NCBI GenBank assembly: GCA_037191015.1
Contig: JBBCKD010000006.1
Span: forward strand, 124,001-188,000
DNA: 64,000 nt
Origin: Ravibacter sp037191015
GTDB lineage: Bacteria > Bacteroidota > Bacteroidia > Cytophagales > Spirosomataceae
Reading direction: 5' to 3'
Shown: piece after piece, positions 44,294 to 53,131 of the stretch
Layout: each line of letters starts with the position of its first letter
Position numbering within the stretch: the first letter of the stretch is position 1
The notes under the pieces: generated by a model
What the model saw: the letters and a program-made list of their open reading frames with translations, nothing else
What the model was told of the DNA's origin: nothing
Database searches by the model: none
Program-made: the position numbers and the translations under genes

Positions 44294-44542
44294 ATGTGGA
44301 ACGAAGAAGATAATCAACTGGTCAGGCGTTTCAGTTTCCGGGATTTTAAGGAGGCATTCCGGTTTATGACAAAGGTTGCCGAACTGGCGGAAGAGCTGGA
44401 CCACCATCCGTGGTGGTCGAATGTATACAGCGATCTGACGATTAAGCTGTCGACTCACAGCGCCGGAAACCGCGTGACGGGGAAAGACCGGGATATGGCT
44501 GCAAAAATTGATCTCATCTGGGAGCGGTTTCAGGACCAGTAA
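44294..44542 (+). CDS. phhB: 4a-hydroxytetrahydrobiopterin dehydratase
   Basis: It dehydrates 4a-hydroxy-tetrahydropterin, recycling the pterin cofactor of aromatic amino acid hydroxylases. The 82-residue protein keeps the active-site pattern ELDHHPWWSNVYSDLTIKLS-THSAG (two adjacent His plus the THS segment). It is slightly shorter than the usual 95-110 residues at its N terminus. No phenylalanine hydroxylase gene is in this window, so it may act with a distant phhA or in molybdopterin-related pterin chemistry. Confidence 0.9.
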   Translation: MWNEEDNQLVRRFSFRDFKEAFRFMTKVAELAEELDHHPWWSNVYSDLTIKLSTHSAGNRVTGKDRDMAAKIDLIWERFQDQ

Positions 44543-44662
44543 GCTGCTTTGTCCCGGGGAGGAATGGGACGACCTGATCCTCAGTTGCTTCGTTGCTGAC
44601 AGTGGAATTGACCTGCAGCGAGCTGCTGCGGGCTGGCCTGTACCAGGTATTGATATATTTAT

Positions 44663-44694
44663 TTTCAAAAACGTCGGGAGAAATATTACTTTTG
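44663..44694 (+). promoter_or_regulatory. Promoter of carbamoyltransferase module
   Basis: TACTTTTG at 44687-44694 is a full TAnnTTTG match. TTTC at 44663-44666 is a near -33 element with a 20-bp spacer. The expected start of transcription is about 20-25 bases before the ATG at 44725. Confidence 0.65.
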
Positions 44695-44724
44695 TACGCT
44701 GTTTGAACTGGAAATATATTTTTA

Positions 44725-46587
44725 ATGATTATACTTGGTATATCCGCGTTCTATCATGACTCTGCGGCTGCTATCATAGAAGATGGCGTTATCATCGCTG
44801 CCGCGCAGGAAGAAAGATTCACACGAAAGAAACACGATCCCGGGTTCCCGTCAAATGCAGTTGCATTCTGCCTGGAATATGCGGGGACAACACTTAACCA
44901 GCTGGATGCCATTGTCTTTTATGACAAGCCCCTTTTAAAGTTCGAGCGGCTTCTCGAAACTTACTATGCTTTTGCACCGAAAGGGGTGAGATCTTTCATA
45001 ACCGCCATGCCTGTATGGATTAAGGAAAAAATGTTCCTTAAACGTATGATCAGGGAAGAACTGGTCAAGCTGGGATATGATAAAAAGAAGCCGGTCCAGA
45101 TGCTCTTTCCCGAGCACCATTTGTCTCATGCAGCCAGCGCTTATTACCCGTCTCCTTTCGAGAAGGCGGCGATCCTTACCGTAGACGGCGTAGGCGAGTG
45201 GGCAACCGCCTCCATCTGCCTGGGCGAAGGGAAAGATATCAGCATACTGAAAGAGCTGCGTTTTCCGCACTCGCTCGGATTGTTGTATTCCGCGTTTACC
45301 TATTTCCTGGGCTTCAGGGTGAATTCGGGCGAATATAAGCTGATGGGGCTTGCTCCTTACGGCGACCCGCTTTCGCCGGATGTCGATCGGTATGTGGATA
45401 TTATCAGGAAAGAGCTGATCGAGCTTAAAGAGGATGGCTCGGTGTGGCTTAACCAGGATTATTTCGACTATGCCACCGGTTTGAAAATGGTCAATGAGCC
45501 CAAATGGGAAGCATTGTTCGGATTTAAAAAGCGTAACCCGGAAGATAGCCTGGACGCGGTGCATTGCAACCTGGGACTTGCCATCCAGCGGATTACGGAA
45601 GATTCGATGATACTGATGGCAAAGGAAGCCCGCCGGCTTACCGGGGCAGAGTACCTCTGCCTGGCAGGAGGTGTGGCATTGAATTGCGTATCTAACGGGA
45701 AATTGCAGAAGGCAGGTATCTTCAAAGATATCTATATCCAGCCGGCGGCGGGCGATGCCGGTGGTGCGCTTGGAGCTGCCCTGGCCGCCTACCACATATA
45801 TTTTGAAAAGGAGCGGATCGTTGACTGGCAGCCGGATGCCATGAAGGGGTCGTATCTCGGCCCGGTTTTCAGCGACCTGGATGTGGAACTGACCGCAAAG
45901 AAATATAAAGCTGCCTATACCCGCTACGACGATTTCGGAGAACTTTGCGGGGAAGTTGCTAGGATCCTCGCTGAAGGCAATGTTGTGGGCTGGGTACAGG
46001 GCAGGATGGAATTCGGTCCGCGCGCCCTGGGAGGCCGGAGTATCCTGGGAGATCCCCGGAACCCCGAGATGCAGAAGAAACTTAATCTTAAAATCAAGTA
46101 CAGGGAATCTTTCAGGCCATTTGCCCCGTCGGTACTGGCGGAAGATGTGAGCACGTATTTTGATTATGACGGTATTTCACCTTACATGCTGCTGGTGCAC
46201 CCGGTGGCGGAAAGCCGGCGCAACCCCGTACCGGAAGGATACAATTCTGCCGACGTAAGGGAAAAGCTGTATTTCCTGAGATCGGATCTTCCTTCCATTA
46301 CCCATATCGATTATTCGGCAAGGATCCAGACGGTACATAGGGAAACCAACCCGAAATATCACCAGCTGATCAGCGCTTTTAAAGATTTGACAGGGTACGG
46401 GGTAATCGTCAATACGAGCTTCAACGTAAGGGGAGAGCCGATCGTGCATACTCCGAATGATGCCTACCGGTGTTTTATGAGAACGGAAATGGATTACCTG
46501 GTGCTGGGTAACTATGTATTCTGTAAAACGGATCAGCCGGAGTGGACGGAGAAAGACAACTGGAAGGAAGAATTTGTGCTTGATTAA
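44725..46587 (+). CDS. Carbamoyltransferase, NodU/CmcH/SxtI family
   Basis: It transfers a carbamoyl group from carbamoyl phosphate to a hydroxyl of an unknown acceptor. The 620-residue protein has the ASKHA-fold N-terminal half (ILGISAFYHDSAAAII, HHLSHAASAYYPSPF with metal-binding His, LTVDGVGEWAT) and the family C-terminal domain (FGPRALGGRSIL, FNVRGEPIVHTPNDA). Length is normal. Three genes follow in the same direction (SGNH hydrolase, DUF5989-like peptide, SxtJ-like protein), a combination also known around sxtI in cyanobacterial saxitoxin clusters, but no toxin genes are present here. Confidence 0.92.
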   Translation: MIILGISAFYHDSAAAIIEDGVIIAAAQEERFTRKKHDPGFPSNAVAFCLEYAGTTLNQLDAIVFYDKPLLKFERLLETYYAFAPKGVRSFITAMPVWIKEKMFLKRMIREELVKLGYDKKKPVQMLFPEHHLSHAASAYYPSPFEKAAILTVDGVGEWATASICLGEGKDISILKELRFPHSLGLLYSAFTYFLGFRVNSGEYKLMGLAPYGDPLSPDVDRYVDIIRKELIELKEDGSVWLNQDYFDYATGLKMVNEPKWEALFGFKKRNPEDSLDAVHCNLGLAIQRITEDSMILMAKEARRLTGAEYLCLAGGVALNCVSNGKLQKAGIFKDIYIQPAAGDAGGALGAALAAYHIYFEKERIVDWQPDAMKGSYLGPVFSDLDVELTAKKYKAAYTRYDDFGELCGEVARILAEGNVVGWVQGRMEFGPRALGGRSILGDPRNPEMQKKLNLKIKYRESFRPFAPSVLAEDVSTYFDYDGISPYMLLVHPVAESRRNPVPEGYNSADVREKLYFLRSDLPSITHIDYSARIQTVHRETNPKYHQLISAFKDLTGYGVIVNTSFNVRGEPIVHTPNDAYRCFMRTEMDYLVLGNYVFCKTDQPEWTEKDNWKEEFVLD

Positions 46588-46624
46588 TGGGGAATTTCTG
46601 TGAGCCCCGCAGACCTGAATCACT

Positions 46625-47749
46625 ATGTTTTCAAAACTGGTAAGCAGTTTTATCCGGCTTTTCCTACTGGGAATTTTCTTTGTATTCCTTTTTTTCCCGG
46701 ATAAGGCCGGTATCTCGTTTGTTTACCCGTTGGCTCCGTTGAGCGACAGCCTTTTTATCAGGGTTTGCAAGCTTGCTTTCTGGATGCTCGTTTCGGTCGA
46801 GCTGCTGCGGTGTTTCTATTACGGCGTGGTGAAGGCAAAAAGCAGGGGATGGGCAGCTAATCTGCTGACGGTCGTATTCCCGGTCGCGTTATTCCTTATT
46901 TTCCTGGAAGCTGTTTTTATGTTCGTGCCGCAGAGCCATGAGGGAGTGCTTTCGAAAGCGTCGCAGATCTGGTGGCAGAAATACTGGAGGCCGGTTAACA
47001 GCCTGGGCTACCGTGATGCGGAACCGGCTCCTACTGCAGGTAAAAAGCAGGTATTGGTGATCGGCGATTCGTTTTCTGCCGGCCACGGGCTGAAACATAC
47101 GTCAGAGCGCTTTTCAGATTTACTCGGAGAAAAGCTCGGAAACGGTTATGAAGTGCGGAATCTCGGGGTTTCCGGCTCCGATACGGGCGATGAGGCAAAA
47201 CGTTTGCTGGAATACCCCGTCAAGCCCGACGCGATCGTCCTGCAATATTTTCCGAACGATATCGAAAGAGTGGCGCAGGCAAACGGCCTGAAGATCACGG
47301 GCGGACAGCCTTTTGACGATATTGGACCGGTTGTTCACCAGGTGGTGAGCAGGCTGTATTTACCGAATTTTATTTACTGGCAGCTCCCCCATGCGCAATT
47401 CAGCACATTTGATGAATTTGTGAGCAGCGCCTATTCGGATTCGACTGTATTGCGGGATCATTTCGCCGACCTCTCCAAAATTGTATCCTATGGCGACAGT
47501 ACAGGGGCTGAGGTATATGCGGTATTTGTACCCTTCCTGTTCCAGCTGGATAAAAGCGAGGGTTACACCCGGGCCGTGACGGATTTCTTACTGGAAAAAG
47601 GCGTTAAGGTGGTGAACGTAAACGGGGAGATTGCGACGATCCCTGAAAAAGAAAGAATAGTCGGCCGAAATGACGGGCATGCCAGCGCTTCGGTGAATTC
47701 CGTTATCGCAGACAAGCTGTACGAGGCGTTCAAGAGTAATTCGAAGTAA
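46625..47749 (+). CDS. Membrane SGNH/GDSL-type hydrolase
   Basis: The 374-residue protein has three hydrophobic segments in the first 100 residues. An SGNH domain outside the membrane follows: block I VIGDSFSAGHG (Ser nucleophile), block II NLGVSGSDTGDE, block III QYFPNDIE, and block V NDGHASASVNSVIA with Asp and His. Such proteins attached to carbamoyltransferase genes are likely to act on the same acceptor, for instance as an esterase or acyltransferase on a surface or lipid-linked molecule. That link is inferred from the 37-base spacing. Confidence 0.85.
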   Translation: MFSKLVSSFIRLFLLGIFFVFLFFPDKAGISFVYPLAPLSDSLFIRVCKLAFWMLVSVELLRCFYYGVVKAKSRGWAANLLTVVFPVALFLIFLEAVFMFVPQSHEGVLSKASQIWWQKYWRPVNSLGYRDAEPAPTAGKKQVLVIGDSFSAGHGLKHTSERFSDLLGEKLGNGYEVRNLGVSGSDTGDEAKRLLEYPVKPDAIVLQYFPNDIERVAQANGLKITGGQPFDDIGPVVHQVVSRLYLPNFIYWQLPHAQFSTFDEFVSSAYSDSTVLRDHFADLSKIVSYGDSTGAEVYAVFVPFLFQLDKSEGYTRAVTDFLLEKGVKVVNVNGEIATIPEKERIVGRNDGHASASVNSVIADKLYEAFKSNSK

Positions 47750-47851
47750 ATATTTTTCCCGTGAGACGGCCATAAAGTACAGGGTTTAAGGCCATTTGAC
47801 AATCAGATATTTAAAATTTTATTCAGATATAATATTTAATCAAACAAAGAG

Positions 47852-48001
47852 ATGGACTTTTTAAATGATTTGCTTGCTTTCCTGAAAGAACGGAAGAAGT
47901 GGTGGCTGGCGCCTGTCATTCTTGTATTGTTATTAATCGGTATCCTGATCGTGATCGGCGGAGGTTCGGCGGTTGCTCCGTTTATCTATACCTTGTTTTA
48001 A
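47852..48001 (+). CDS. Small membrane protein, DUF5989 / SxtK-like (49 aa)
   Basis: The frame starts at ATG 47852 and encodes a short amphipathic N terminus (MDFLNDLLAFLKERKKWW). A strong membrane span (APVILVLLLIGILIVIGGG) follows, with a short tail. Size, composition and position between the SGNH hydrolase and SxtJ-like gene match the DUF5989 peptides found beside NodU-family carbamoyltransferases; I believe cyanobacterial SxtK is of this type. Its function is unknown, perhaps anchoring the carbamoyltransferase. Confidence 0.8.
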   Translation: MDFLNDLLAFLKERKKWWLAPVILVLLLIGILIVIGGGSAVAPFIYTLF

Positions 48002-48017
48002 CATAGAAACTCTGCAA

Positions 48018-48383
48018 ATGGCTTCAGAAGAGAAATCCAAAGCGCAGCTGGTCATCGTGACCGGCATGCTTGTGTTGTATTTTATATTTAAAAAGGACTG
48101 GCTGCTTTATATCGGCCTTTTCGTCGGGTTGGCAGGCGTTTTTGTACCTTTTATAGGCGATTTAATTGTAAAGGGCTGGTACAAGCTGGCGGAGCTCCTG
48201 GGGTATATCAACAGCCGGATATTGCTTTCCCTGATTTTTTTCGTAGTTCTCTTCCCGGTAGCCGTTCTGGCGCGTATGGGAAGAGGCAAAAATCTGCTTG
48301 GGCTCAGGAAGGAAAACAGGCAGTCGGCGTTTACGGAGAGAAATCACCGGTATGAAGCTAAAGATCTGAAGAATGTGTGGTAG
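48018..48383 (+). CDS. SxtJ-like membrane protein (121 aa)
   Basis: The ATG at 48018 (MASEEKSKAQ) is chosen, 16 bases after the small gene; an upstream in-frame ATG at 47973 overlaps that gene. Three hydrophobic segments lie at residues about 12-25, 32-52 and 68-88, with a basic C terminus (RKENRQSAFTERNHRYEAK). Size and neighbours match SxtJ proteins of carbamoyltransferase modules. The biochemical role is not established. Confidence 0.8.
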   Translation: MASEEKSKAQLVIVTGMLVLYFIFKKDWLLYIGLFVGLAGVFVPFIGDLIVKGWYKLAELLGYINSRILLSLIFFVVLFPVAVLARMGRGKNLLGLRKENRQSAFTERNHRYEAKDLKNVW

Positions 48384-48404
48384 GGCCCAGCGGCGGTAAA
48401 AAAA

Positions 48405-48457
48405 GATCCCAAAATAAAATGCCCCGGTTCAGCACCGGGGCATTTTATTTTGGGATC
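48405..48457. terminator. Long bidirectional terminator, 23-bp perfect stem
   Basis: The arms 48405-48427 and 48435-48457 are perfectly complementary around a 7-base loop (TTCAGCA), with a G+C core GCCCCGG / CCGGGGC. It separates the convergent SxtJ-like and outer-membrane protein genes. Confidence 0.9.
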
Positions 48458-48476
48458 AGAAAAGAGAAATCCCTTA

Positions 48477-48977
48477 TCAGAATTTAAAGGCGATACCTGC
48501 TTTCAGAGGTGAGGCGTTATATCCTACCTCGGCAAATACACCAAGATTTTCTTTGAAATAGTAACGGGCGCCTGCGAAACCTCCGAAATGAACACCGCTA
48601 TCATACACGGTTCCAACCCAGCCTATATCAAAAGGATCGTTTGAAATTCTATAACCTAAAGCAAGGCCACCATACAGGTCAAGGTTGTCGATTGTGAGGA
48701 AATGCTTCCCGAAGTGGTACGAACCACGGGCACCAATTGTCAGGAAATTATATTTCCAGTAAGAGGTCCATTGAACCCAGTCTATCTGTCCCCCTACACT
48801 GATATAGTCGTGGATGCCACCCTCAAAAGAAGCTCCAAGTCCAAACCCTCCTCCCCAGGGTCCTCCCAGGTTGATACCGGCATTCAGTAATTTATCGCCT
48901 TTTTCAAATTGAGCTTGGGCATTTGTGCCGACCATTACTGCGGCTGCCAGGACAAAAATTGTGAATAATTTTTTCAT
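48477..48977 (-). CDS. Small outer-membrane beta-barrel-type protein
   Basis: A 166-residue protein with signal peptide MKKLFTIFVLAAAVMVGTNAQA. The mature part alternates Gly/aromatic strands (GGPWGGGFGLGASFEGGI, WTSYWKYNFLTIGARGSYH) and ends ASPLKAGIAFKF with the terminal Phe typical of outer-membrane barrels. It would form an 8-strand barrel. The function is unknown; porin or adhesion roles are unproven. Confidence 0.85.
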   Translation of the reverse strand: MKKLFTIFVLAAAVMVGTNAQAQFEKGDKLLNAGINLGGPWGGGFGLGASFEGGIHDYISVGGQIDWVQWTSYWKYNFLTIGARGSYHFGKHFLTIDNLDLYGGLALGYRISNDPFDIGWVGTVYDSGVHFGGFAGARYYFKENLGVFAEVGYNASPLKAGIAFKF

Positions 48978-49114
48978 GTTTTCGAAAGTTTAAACATACA
49001 ATGTGATGCAAAGCAACAATATTAAAACAAATGTTTCAATTATTGAGAGCTAAATTTTATCGAATGTGGAAACCGGTTACTGAACGGTCATTTCCGTTGT
49101 ATGAATGGTTCGGA

Positions 49115-49801
49115 TCACTGTTTTTTTAGCTTATCCCGGAACACTTTGCGAAACTTATCCAGCTTGGGCGCGATCACGGCGGCGCAGTACCCTTGTTCCG
49201 GGTTGTTTGCATAATAGCTCTGATGATAATCCTCGGCAGGATAGAAAGTTTCTTCGGCTACGATCTGGGTTACGATGGGCGCCGGGTAAGCCCCTGACGC
49301 ATCCAGCTCTCTGAGAATCTCTTCCGCCAGCTTTTTCTGGCCGGCGTCGTGATAAAAGATAACGGAGCGGTATTGCGTGCCTACATCCGCCCCCTGCCGG
49401 TTGAGGGTGGTGGGATCGTGGCTCCTGAAAAAAGCCTGGAGCAGGTCGGCATAGTCTATCACCTCCGGGTCATAGTAGATCCTTGTGCATTCGGCATGAC
49501 CCGTCCGGCCGGTGCATACTTCTTTATAGGTCGGATTTTTCACTGTCCCTCCGGAGTAACCGGATACAGCCCCATATACCCCTTCCAGTGTTTCAAAGAC
49601 AGCTTCAGTACACCAGAAACAACCATTGCCGAAGGTCGCAACAGCTACCCCTGGAATTGCGGCCAGCTTATTGATTTCCATTTTTGTTTTTTTAGTGTCA
49701 CTTTTGTCGGCCTGAGCACATGACTGGATAGCTCCGCTCAGCAATGCTGAAAGCAGAAGCAGGAGCTGTCCCGGAATATATCGCTTATGTCGGACCGTCA
49801 T
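49115..49801 (-). CDS. msrA: Exported peptide-methionine (S)-S-oxide reductase
   Basis: It repairs methionine sulfoxide in proteins. The 228-residue protein has the catalytic GCFWCTEAVF (first Cys), GYSGGTVKNPTY and GTQYRSVIFYHD segments, and a late Cys in EQGYCA that can resolve the disulfide. An N-terminal hydrophobic stretch (LLLLLSALLSGAIQSC) looks like a lipoprotein or secretion signal, though the -1 to -3 residues of the lipobox are not ideal. It would act in the periplasm. It is divergent from hemJ with 66 bases between the starts. Confidence 0.93.
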   Translation of the reverse strand: MTVRHKRYIPGQLLLLLSALLSGAIQSCAQADKSDTKKTKMEINKLAAIPGVAVATFGNGCFWCTEAVFETLEGVYGAVSGYSGGTVKNPTYKEVCTGRTGHAECTRIYYDPEVIDYADLLQAFFRSHDPTTLNRQGADVGTQYRSVIFYHDAGQKKLAEEILRELDASGAYPAPIVTQIVAEETFYPAEDYHQSYYANNPEQGYCAAVIAPKLDKFRKVFRDKLKKQ

Positions 49802-49867
49802 ACTTCCTTAACGGAAACCGGTGTTCAAAAGTTTGTATTGTTTCCAATAATTGTAGCCTTTCTGCAG

Positions 49868-50392
49868 ATGTATCTTTACGTAAAAGCGATCCATATTATT
49901 TCGGTAGTCAGCTGGTTTGCGGGCTTGTTTTATCTACCGCGGCTGCTGGTCTATCATACGGAAGCGCAGCAGCAGAAAGGGGAGACGTTGCAGGTGATGA
50001 ACGCCCATTTCGAGCGTTGGGAACGGCTTCTCTTCAATGCCATCATGACACCGGCAATGTGGCTGACGCTGGCGTCGGGCGCTACGATGATCTATCTTGC
50101 TCCCGATTGGCTTTCGCAGGGCTGGATGCACCTGAAACTGGGATTTGTGCTGGTTTTGCTACACTATCATTTTTACACCCGCAAATTGCTGAAAGAGATG
50201 CGCAAAGGCGTATTCCGGTGGTCTTCCCTGAAGCTGCGGCTCTGGAATGAGCTGGCTACCATTTTGCTGGTTGCAATTGTATTCCTGGTTGTTCTGAAGA
50301 GCTCTGTCGACTGGATCTGGGGGGTATTTGGAGTTATCCTGTTTGCCGTATCGATCATGATGGCAGTGAGGCTGGTGAACAGGAGGAAGTGA
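49868..50392 (+). CDS. hemJ: HemJ-type protoporphyrinogen oxidase
   Basis: It oxidises protoporphyrinogen IX in haem synthesis. The ATG at 49868 is chosen because the conserved N terminus MYLYVKAIHIISVVSWFAG, with the essential His, starts there; a longer frame from 49787 is unlike the family. The 174-residue protein has four hydrophobic helices and the conserved LKLGFVLVLLHYHFY segment. HemJ replaces HemG/HemY in many Bacteroidota. Confidence 0.92.
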   Translation: MYLYVKAIHIISVVSWFAGLFYLPRLLVYHTEAQQQKGETLQVMNAHFERWERLLFNAIMTPAMWLTLASGATMIYLAPDWLSQGWMHLKLGFVLVLLHYHFYTRKLLKEMRKGVFRWSSLKLRLWNELATILLVAIVFLVVLKSSVDWIWGVFGVILFAVSIMMAVRLVNRRK

Positions 50393-50430
50393 ACCTCTCC
50401 CTGAACGATATGTCTGTATCGGAGACGACT

Positions 50431-50450
50431 CCCCTCCTGCGAAGGAGGGG
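50431..50450. repeat. Short G+C-rich intergenic hairpin
   Basis: CCCCTCCT / AGGAGGGG around a GCGA loop lies between the convergent hemJ and acetyltransferase genes. The following GGGGGTGG tract resembles intergenic repeats scattered in Bacteroidota genomes; it may also slow transcription. Confidence 0.5.
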
Positions 50451-50460
50451 TCGGGGGTGG

Positions 50461-50904
50461 TTAAAAATCCAGATTACAATTAATCCATTCATCGTCAAAG
50501 CTGGTGCCGTACTTGCGGTAGAAATTCACTGCCGAAGTGTTCCAGTCGAGCACCTGCCACATCATACCCGTGCACTGCATTTCCTTAGCGATAGCTACCG
50601 TGCCGTCGAACAGCTTCTTGCCTATGCCGTTTCCCCTGTGCGATTCGGTGACGATGATATCTTCCATATAAAGACGTTTCCCTTTCCACGTAGAATAGCG
50701 GAAATAATAGAGGGAAATGCCTACGATCCCGCCGTCGAGATCTGCGACTATAAAATCAAAGAGCTTGTTTTCCATATCACGGGCCATACGCTCAGGTGTA
50801 TTGACCATTATCTCGAGCGCTCTTTCGTAAATGGCCAGCTCTTTAACCAAGCCAAATGCCGAGGGAATATCTTCTTTTGTTCCTCTTCTTATTGTTACAT
50901 TCAT
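50461..50904 (-). CDS. GNAT acetyltransferase, diamine (SSAT-like) family
   Basis: The 147-residue protein follows the spermidine/thialysine acetyltransferase pattern: KELAIYERA near the start, LYYFRYSTWKGKRLYMEDI, the acetyl-CoA loop SHRGNGIGKKLF, and WQVLDWNTSAVNFYRKYG. The last segment is diagnostic for the SSAT/SSAT2 group. The likely substrate is a polyamine or a lysine analogue; which one cannot be told. Confidence 0.88.
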   Translation of the reverse strand: MNVTIRRGTKEDIPSAFGLVKELAIYERALEIMVNTPERMARDMENKLFDFIVADLDGGIVGISLYYFRYSTWKGKRLYMEDIIVTESHRGNGIGKKLFDGTVAIAKEMQCTGMMWQVLDWNTSAVNFYRKYGTSFDDEWINCNLDF

Positions 50905-51081
50905 GACAGCGATAATCTAAAGAACCGGGCTATAATCATGATGCCACTTCGTGGTTAAGTCCGGAGCGGACGCCGCGCGGGGGTGGTATGATTATAGAAA
51001 ATTGTTAAATCATAATGTCAGCAAAGCCGCGGAGCTGTAACCTGACCTTAACTAGTAAAGCGGTTTTTTGCCAAAGGATAC

Positions 51082-52110
51082 TTAGTTATAGTTGAGGTAA
51101 TTCTCCCATTTTTCGATTACCTGCGCAAGGTCCTCCGGAAGTTTGGTTTCAAATTGCATCCATTCACCTGTCCTCGGGTGCTCCAGGCCAAGCGACTTGG
51201 CATGTAAAGCCTGCCTGGGCAGCATTTTGAAGCAGTTTTCCACGAATGTCTTATAGCTCCCGCCCTGAAGCCCCCGGAGAATACGATCTCCGCCATAGGC
51301 CGCGTCGTTGAATAGCGGGTGCCCGGTAAACTGGAAGTGAGCCCTTATCTGGTGCGTTCTCCCGGTTTCAAGGTTGCATTTAACCAAAGACACATACCGG
51401 AGAGATTTCAAAACCTCGTAATGGGTGACTGCATGTTTGCCCTGCTCGCCTTCCGGATATACCGCCATCACTTTGCGGTCTTTCACGCTCCTCCCGATAT
51501 GCCCGGTGATAGTCCCTTTCTCCTCTTTCATTTCTCCCCAGATAAGGGCTATATAGGTACGTTCGGTCGTATGGTTGAAGAATTGATTGGCGAGATGCGT
51601 CATCGCATACTCGCTTTTGGCAATTACCAGCAGACCCGAAGTGTCTTTGTCGATCCTGTGGACCAGCCCCGGCCGTATATCGCCTCCGGACGAGGCCGGC
51701 AGGTTCTGAAAATGATAGAGGAGCCCGTTAACAAGCGTTCCCTCCCAGTTGCCGTGGGCGGGATGAACCACCATGCCTGCAGGCTTATTTACAACCAGGA
51801 GGTCATCGTCCTCAAATACGATATCAAGAGGGATATTCTCGGGAATGATATCGGTATTGCGCGGGGGTTTCGGCAAGGACATGGTCACGATATCCCCCGG
51901 CTTCACCTTGTAGCTGGCTTTAGCGGGAAGATCGTTTACCCTGATCGCACCTGCATCGATACCGTTCTGTACTTTATTGCGCGAAGCATTCTGAACATGC
52001 AGGCTGAGATACTTGTCGAGACGCATCATACCCTGGCCCTTGTCGGCCACGAGCCTGTAGTGTTCATAAAGCTCGTCTTCCTCCTCTTCAGGTACCGGGT
52101 CTGTATTCAT
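51082..52110 (-). CDS. rluD: RluA-family rRNA pseudouridine synthase
   Basis: The 342-residue protein has an N-terminal S4 RNA-binding domain (MRLDKYLSLHVQNASRNKVQ). The catalytic domain follows with VVNKPAGMVVHP and HRIDKDTSGLLV (catalytic Asp), and ETGRTHQIRAHF. RluD-type enzymes modify helix 69 of 23S rRNA; the S4 domain and length favour RluD over RluA. An acidic extension (PEEEEDEL) precedes the S4 domain. Confidence 0.93.
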   Translation of the reverse strand: MNTDPVPEEEEDELYEHYRLVADKGQGMMRLDKYLSLHVQNASRNKVQNGIDAGAIRVNDLPAKASYKVKPGDIVTMSLPKPPRNTDIIPENIPLDIVFEDDDLLVVNKPAGMVVHPAHGNWEGTLVNGLLYHFQNLPASSGGDIRPGLVHRIDKDTSGLLVIAKSEYAMTHLANQFFNHTTERTYIALIWGEMKEEKGTITGHIGRSVKDRKVMAVYPEGEQGKHAVTHYEVLKSLRYVSLVKCNLETGRTHQIRAHFQFTGHPLFNDAAYGGDRILRGLQGGSYKTFVENCFKMLPRQALHAKSLGLEHPRTGEWMQFETKLPEDLAQVIEKWENYLNYN

Positions 52111-52163
52111 TGCGGGGTCATTGTTGAAGCCTGCAATTTACGGCAAAACCAGGGGGATTTACG

Positions 52164-53105
52164 CTACCAGGTCCGGTTTTTCATGAATTCATCGAGCTCC
52201 GACCGTTTCATGGGAATCTGGTCCGGGTTTTTGTCCAGCCAGTTGAGAAAGTCTTTTTTGAGCTGATCGGTCCATTGGCTGTCGATCTGCCCCGGGGTAT
52301 ATTTCCCTTCTCTCAGCATCTGTATACCGAATTTGTCACGGATGGCAATAAACTCGGCCGTCAGCACTACCTTTTCCGCGAGGTGGGCAGGTATGAAGAT
52401 AACTCCTCCCCGTTTGGCAAGAACAAGATCGCCGGGCAGTACAATAGCCTGCCCGATCCGGATAGGCGTGTTAAGGCCGGTTAAAACGACATCTTTGAGG
52501 TAGGAAGGATGCCAGTCACGCACAAAAGCGTTAAAGCCCTCGATTGCAGACAGGCCCTCGAGATCCCTGGACGAAGCATCGAAAACGACCCCGTTCCCCG
52601 TTTTCGAGAAAATTGAATTTCCGAGGTTATCCCCGATAAGGGTTCCGTCGGCGATCTTGCCGAAGCCGTCGGCTACGTATACATCTCCTTTTGTAAGGGC
52701 ATCTATCGGCCAGGAATTCGTGTTACCGATGCGGCCGTTTTTATGCCCCCGTTCTTTTATATTTTTTTCCACATCGGGGCGGGAAGGCATGAACTGGGCG
52801 GTCAGCGCGCGGCCGGCTACCGTCAGGTCCTGGTGGATCGTTTTCCAGTTCCCTTCGAACTGGCAGTTATAGCCCTCGTTTTTCAGCACGACCCACGCCT
52901 CTTCTATCGCAATTTCTTTGACCCTTTTGATCAGGTCGTCAGGAATTTTCGGCCGTCCGTCTGCAAATCTTTCTCCCTTCCATTCCGAGGTGAGGAAGAT
53001 AAGCTCCTCCCGGGAGATAGTCTGCGCATGAGTATAAAAAGGCAGGAGAGCAGCAAGCAGGAATGTTATGCGGGGGAAAAGTTTCCCCCGGATTCTGAAT
53101 GTCAT
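52164..53105 (-). CDS. Exported RraA-family protein
   Basis: The 313-residue protein has a signal peptide (FPRITFLLAALLPFYTHAQ). A RraA/HMG-aldolase fold follows: ALTKGDVYVADGFGKIADGTLIGDN with the substrate-binding G-x-N loop, and VVFDASSRDLEGL with the Arg-Asp pair that binds the metal-substrate complex. RraA-fold enzymes include oxaloacetate decarboxylase/HMG aldolases, so an aldolase or decarboxylase role is likely. It is last in a four-gene operon of exported enzymes (26 bases after ridA-like). Confidence 0.85.
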   Translation of the reverse strand: MTFRIRGKLFPRITFLLAALLPFYTHAQTISREELIFLTSEWKGERFADGRPKIPDDLIKRVKEIAIEEAWVVLKNEGYNCQFEGNWKTIHQDLTVAGRALTAQFMPSRPDVEKNIKERGHKNGRIGNTNSWPIDALTKGDVYVADGFGKIADGTLIGDNLGNSIFSKTGNGVVFDASSRDLEGLSAIEGFNAFVRDWHPSYLKDVVLTGLNTPIRIGQAIVLPGDLVLAKRGGVIFIPAHLAEKVVLTAEFIAIRDKFGIQMLREGKYTPGQIDSQWTDQLKKDFLNWLDKNPDQIPMKRSELDEFMKNRTW

Positions 53106-53131
53106 TTATCAACTGTTTAAGTAAATCCCCT

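Noticed and set aside
44935..45795. 286-codon minus-strand frame opposite the carbamoyltransferase
   Set aside because: Antisense shadow of a conserved enzyme; no supporting signals.
47796..47840. TTGACA...TATAAT promoter upstream of the DUF5989-like gene
   Set aside because: The spacing is about 27 bases, too long for a sigma-70 promoter, and the phylum uses TAnnTTTG boxes; the gene is likely read from the upstream promoter at 44663.
51319..52266. 315-codon plus-strand frame opposite rluD
   Set aside because: Antisense shadow crossing the rluD start and the end of the RraA gene; no domain.
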